Below are positions 62,669 to 64,000 of a DNA stretch of 64,000 nucleotides, one piece after another. Position 1 is the first letter of the stretch; each line of letters begins with the position of its first letter. The translations under genes were made by a program, and so were the position numbers. The stretch lies in contig JBBBDQ010001270.1 of assembly GCA_037127315.1 (NCBI GenBank), positions 2,453,501 to 2,517,500 of the forward strand, given 5' to 3'. The DNA comes from Ascarosepion bandense. Lineage: Eukaryota > Mollusca > Cephalopoda > Sepiida > Sepiidae. Under the pieces are notes generated by a model, which was not told where the DNA came from, did not search any database, and was given only the letters and a program-made list of their open reading frames with translations.

Positions 62669-63420
62669 AATAATAATAATAATAATAATAAATAATGCAT
62701 AATAATATGGATCCAAAATGCAGGTTTTGTGATAAACACCAAGAAACAATAGACCACCTAATCTCAGGCTGTTCTGTGCTTGCCCCAAATGAATATAAAA
62801 TTCGCCACGATAGAGTTGAGCAATATTTACATTGGGCAATATGCAAACATTATGGAAAAGCTGTAGGCAAACACTGGTATGAACATCACCCAGCACCAGT
62901 TACAGAAATAGAAGATGTAACCATTCTATGGGATTACACCATCTACACAGACAGAAAAATTCAAGCAAACAGGCCAGACATTATTGTTAAAAACCAGAAG
63001 GAGAAAACTTGTCTATTAATTGATATGGCTTGTCCAGCGGATTGTAACATAGCAATCAAGGAATTTGAAAAACTGTCAAAATATACAGACCTGGAAATTG
63101 AAATTGGAAAAATGTGGAAATTGAAAACAAGAGTTGTGCCAGTGATAGTAGGTGCACTTGGAATGATAAAAAATGGAACAAAACAACACATTGAAAGAAT
63201 CCCTGGAAACCCCAGCTTAAGAGATATACAAAAATTGTCTTATTAAGTACAGCCCACACACTAAGGAAAACTTTATCTATGTAATGCTGGAGATGATAGG
63301 GAAGATAGAAAAACAAGAAATGGAGCCATAACAACACGCCACTACCTGCCTTAGGTCTCCCCGCAGACTTGGTTGGTAGTGAGACCAAAGCAGAAATCGA
63401 AATATGATGAAAAATGACAT
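62669..63420 (+). pseudogene. LINE-C copy 1: CCHC finger plus restriction-like endonuclease C-terminus
   Basis: An intact 183-codon frame (62695-63246). Residues 9-26 form CRFC..H....C (Cx2Cx8Hx4C). R93-P94-D95 followed by 14 residues and D110 matches the (K/R)PD-x12-14-D motif of the restriction-like endonuclease in R2-type non-LTR retrotransposons. KYTDLEIEIGKMWKLKTRVV and VGALGMIKNGTKQHIERIPG follow. The reverse transcriptase itself is missing, so the copy is 5'-truncated just before the finger, directly after a (TAA)n run. The 3' UTR ends GCAGAAATCGAAATATGATG, then (TAA)n. Confidence 0.8.
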
Positions 63421-63850
63421 AATAATAATAATGATGATGTAGCAATTAAGGAATTCGAAAAACTGTCAAAATATAAAGACCTGGAAATTGAAACAGAAAA
63501 AATGTGGAAATTGAAAACAAGAGTCGCGCCAGTGATAGTAGGTGCACTTGGAATGATAAAAAGTGGAACAAAACAACACATTGAAAGAATCCCTGGAAAC
63601 CCCAACTTAAGAGATTTACAAAAATTGCTTTTTGTACAGCCAACACGCCAAGGAGAACTTTGTCTATGTAACGCTAGGGGTGATAGGGGAGATAGAAAAA
63701 ACATAAAATTGAACCATAACAACACACCACGACCTGCCTTATGTCTTCCCGCAAATTTGTTTGGTAGTGCGACTATAGCAGAAATCGAAATATGATGAAA
63801 AATGACAACATAATAATAATAATAATAATAAGAAGAAGAAGAAGAAGAAG
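63421..63850 (+). pseudogene. LINE-C copy 2, shorter 5' truncation
   Basis: Starts inside the same C-terminus after (TAA)n (GTAGCAATTAAGGAATTCG), reads KEFEKLSKYKDLEIETEKMW, KLKTRVAPVIVGALGMIKSG, TKQHIERIPGNPNLRDLQKL, and has the same 3' UTR ending in (TAA)n then (GAA)n. Confidence 0.85.
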
Positions 63851-64000
63851 AAGAAGTCAATATAAAAATCGTCAGAATAGAGTGGGGCAATAATAACACT
63901 GGACAATGTACAAATACGATGGAATATATGTAGACAAACATTGGTATGAACATTACCCAGCACCGGTCACAGAAATAGAAAATGTTACCATTCTGTGGAA
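63851..64000 (+). pseudogene. LINE-C copy 3, runs off the window
   Basis: Starts after (TAA)n(GAA)n. Reads QYKNRQNRV, then, with stops, HWTMYKYDGIYVDKHWYEHY, PAPVTEIENVTILW. It corresponds to residues 34-79 of copy 1 and continues beyond the window end. Confidence 0.75.

Noticed and set aside
62695..63246. Intact host gene (183 codons)
   Set aside because: The CCHC plus RPD-x14-D layout, the (TAA)n borders and two further truncated copies immediately downstream identify a retrotransposon C-terminus.

Overview
This window looks like intergenic or intronic DNA from a large, AT-rich, repeat-dense invertebrate nuclear genome. I see no intact host protein-coding gene, rRNA gene or real tRNA gene. 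The overall character fits a mollusc, and a cephalopod such as Octopus is my best guess: two tRNA-headed SINE families, decayed LINE 3' ends, Penelope, mariner and piggyBac-type pieces, and long GATA and TA microsatellites. The species call rests on memory of similar repeats, not on a search.

Layout. Positions 1-3500 hold AT-rich sequence, a dispersed element of about 780 bp, a 278-bp palindrome and the first SINE-2. Positions 4323-5698 are a composite GATA minisatellite. Positions 5735-10140 are a cluster of SINE-1 copies; one sits inside a TTAA-flanked piggyBac-type element. Positions 10380-15470 contain a Penelope endonuclease remnant, LINE-B 3' ends, palindromes and microsatellites. Positions 16480-16745 are a small CpG-rich patch. 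Positions 17580-24935 are a stack of antisense LINE-A 3' ends; one is interrupted by a Tc1-type non-autonomous element and one carries a 16-copy 103-bp satellite. Positions 25340-27110 are a LINE-B-derived array of about 150 bp per unit. Positions 28636-33670 are a CpG-dense 40-bp satellite of more than 110 monomers. Positions 34345-42640 hold inverted-repeat elements, a second TTAA element, SINEs and LINE-A. Positions 42640-44845 are another LINE-B-derived array. Positions 45676-46282 are a deleted mariner. Positions 47110-50650 contain GATA repeats, an unclassified repeat and nested LINE-B copies with an 88-bp endonuclease-derived array. Positions 51440-56440 hold more LINE-A, LINE-B and SINE. 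Positions 58930-59840 are polypyrimidine. Positions 62670-64000 hold three chained 3' ends of an R2-like LINE (LINE-C).

Family names used here are local labels. LINE-A is a jockey/CR1-like element ending in an A-rich tail. LINE-B is an RTE-like element with an apurinic-type endonuclease and a (GAA)n tail. LINE-C has a CCHC finger and a restriction-like endonuclease and ends in (TAA)n. SINE-1 is about 300 bp with a degenerate tRNA head. SINE-2 has a clearer tRNA head.

Main message: tandem arrays have arisen repeatedly here from inside transposable elements. The sources are LINE-A reverse transcriptase (103 bp), LINE-B reverse transcriptase (about 150 bp, in two separate arrays), LINE-B endonuclease (88 bp) and a Tc1-type element (about 206 bp). 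The large 40-bp satellite has no visible parent element. It is far richer in CpG than anything around it.
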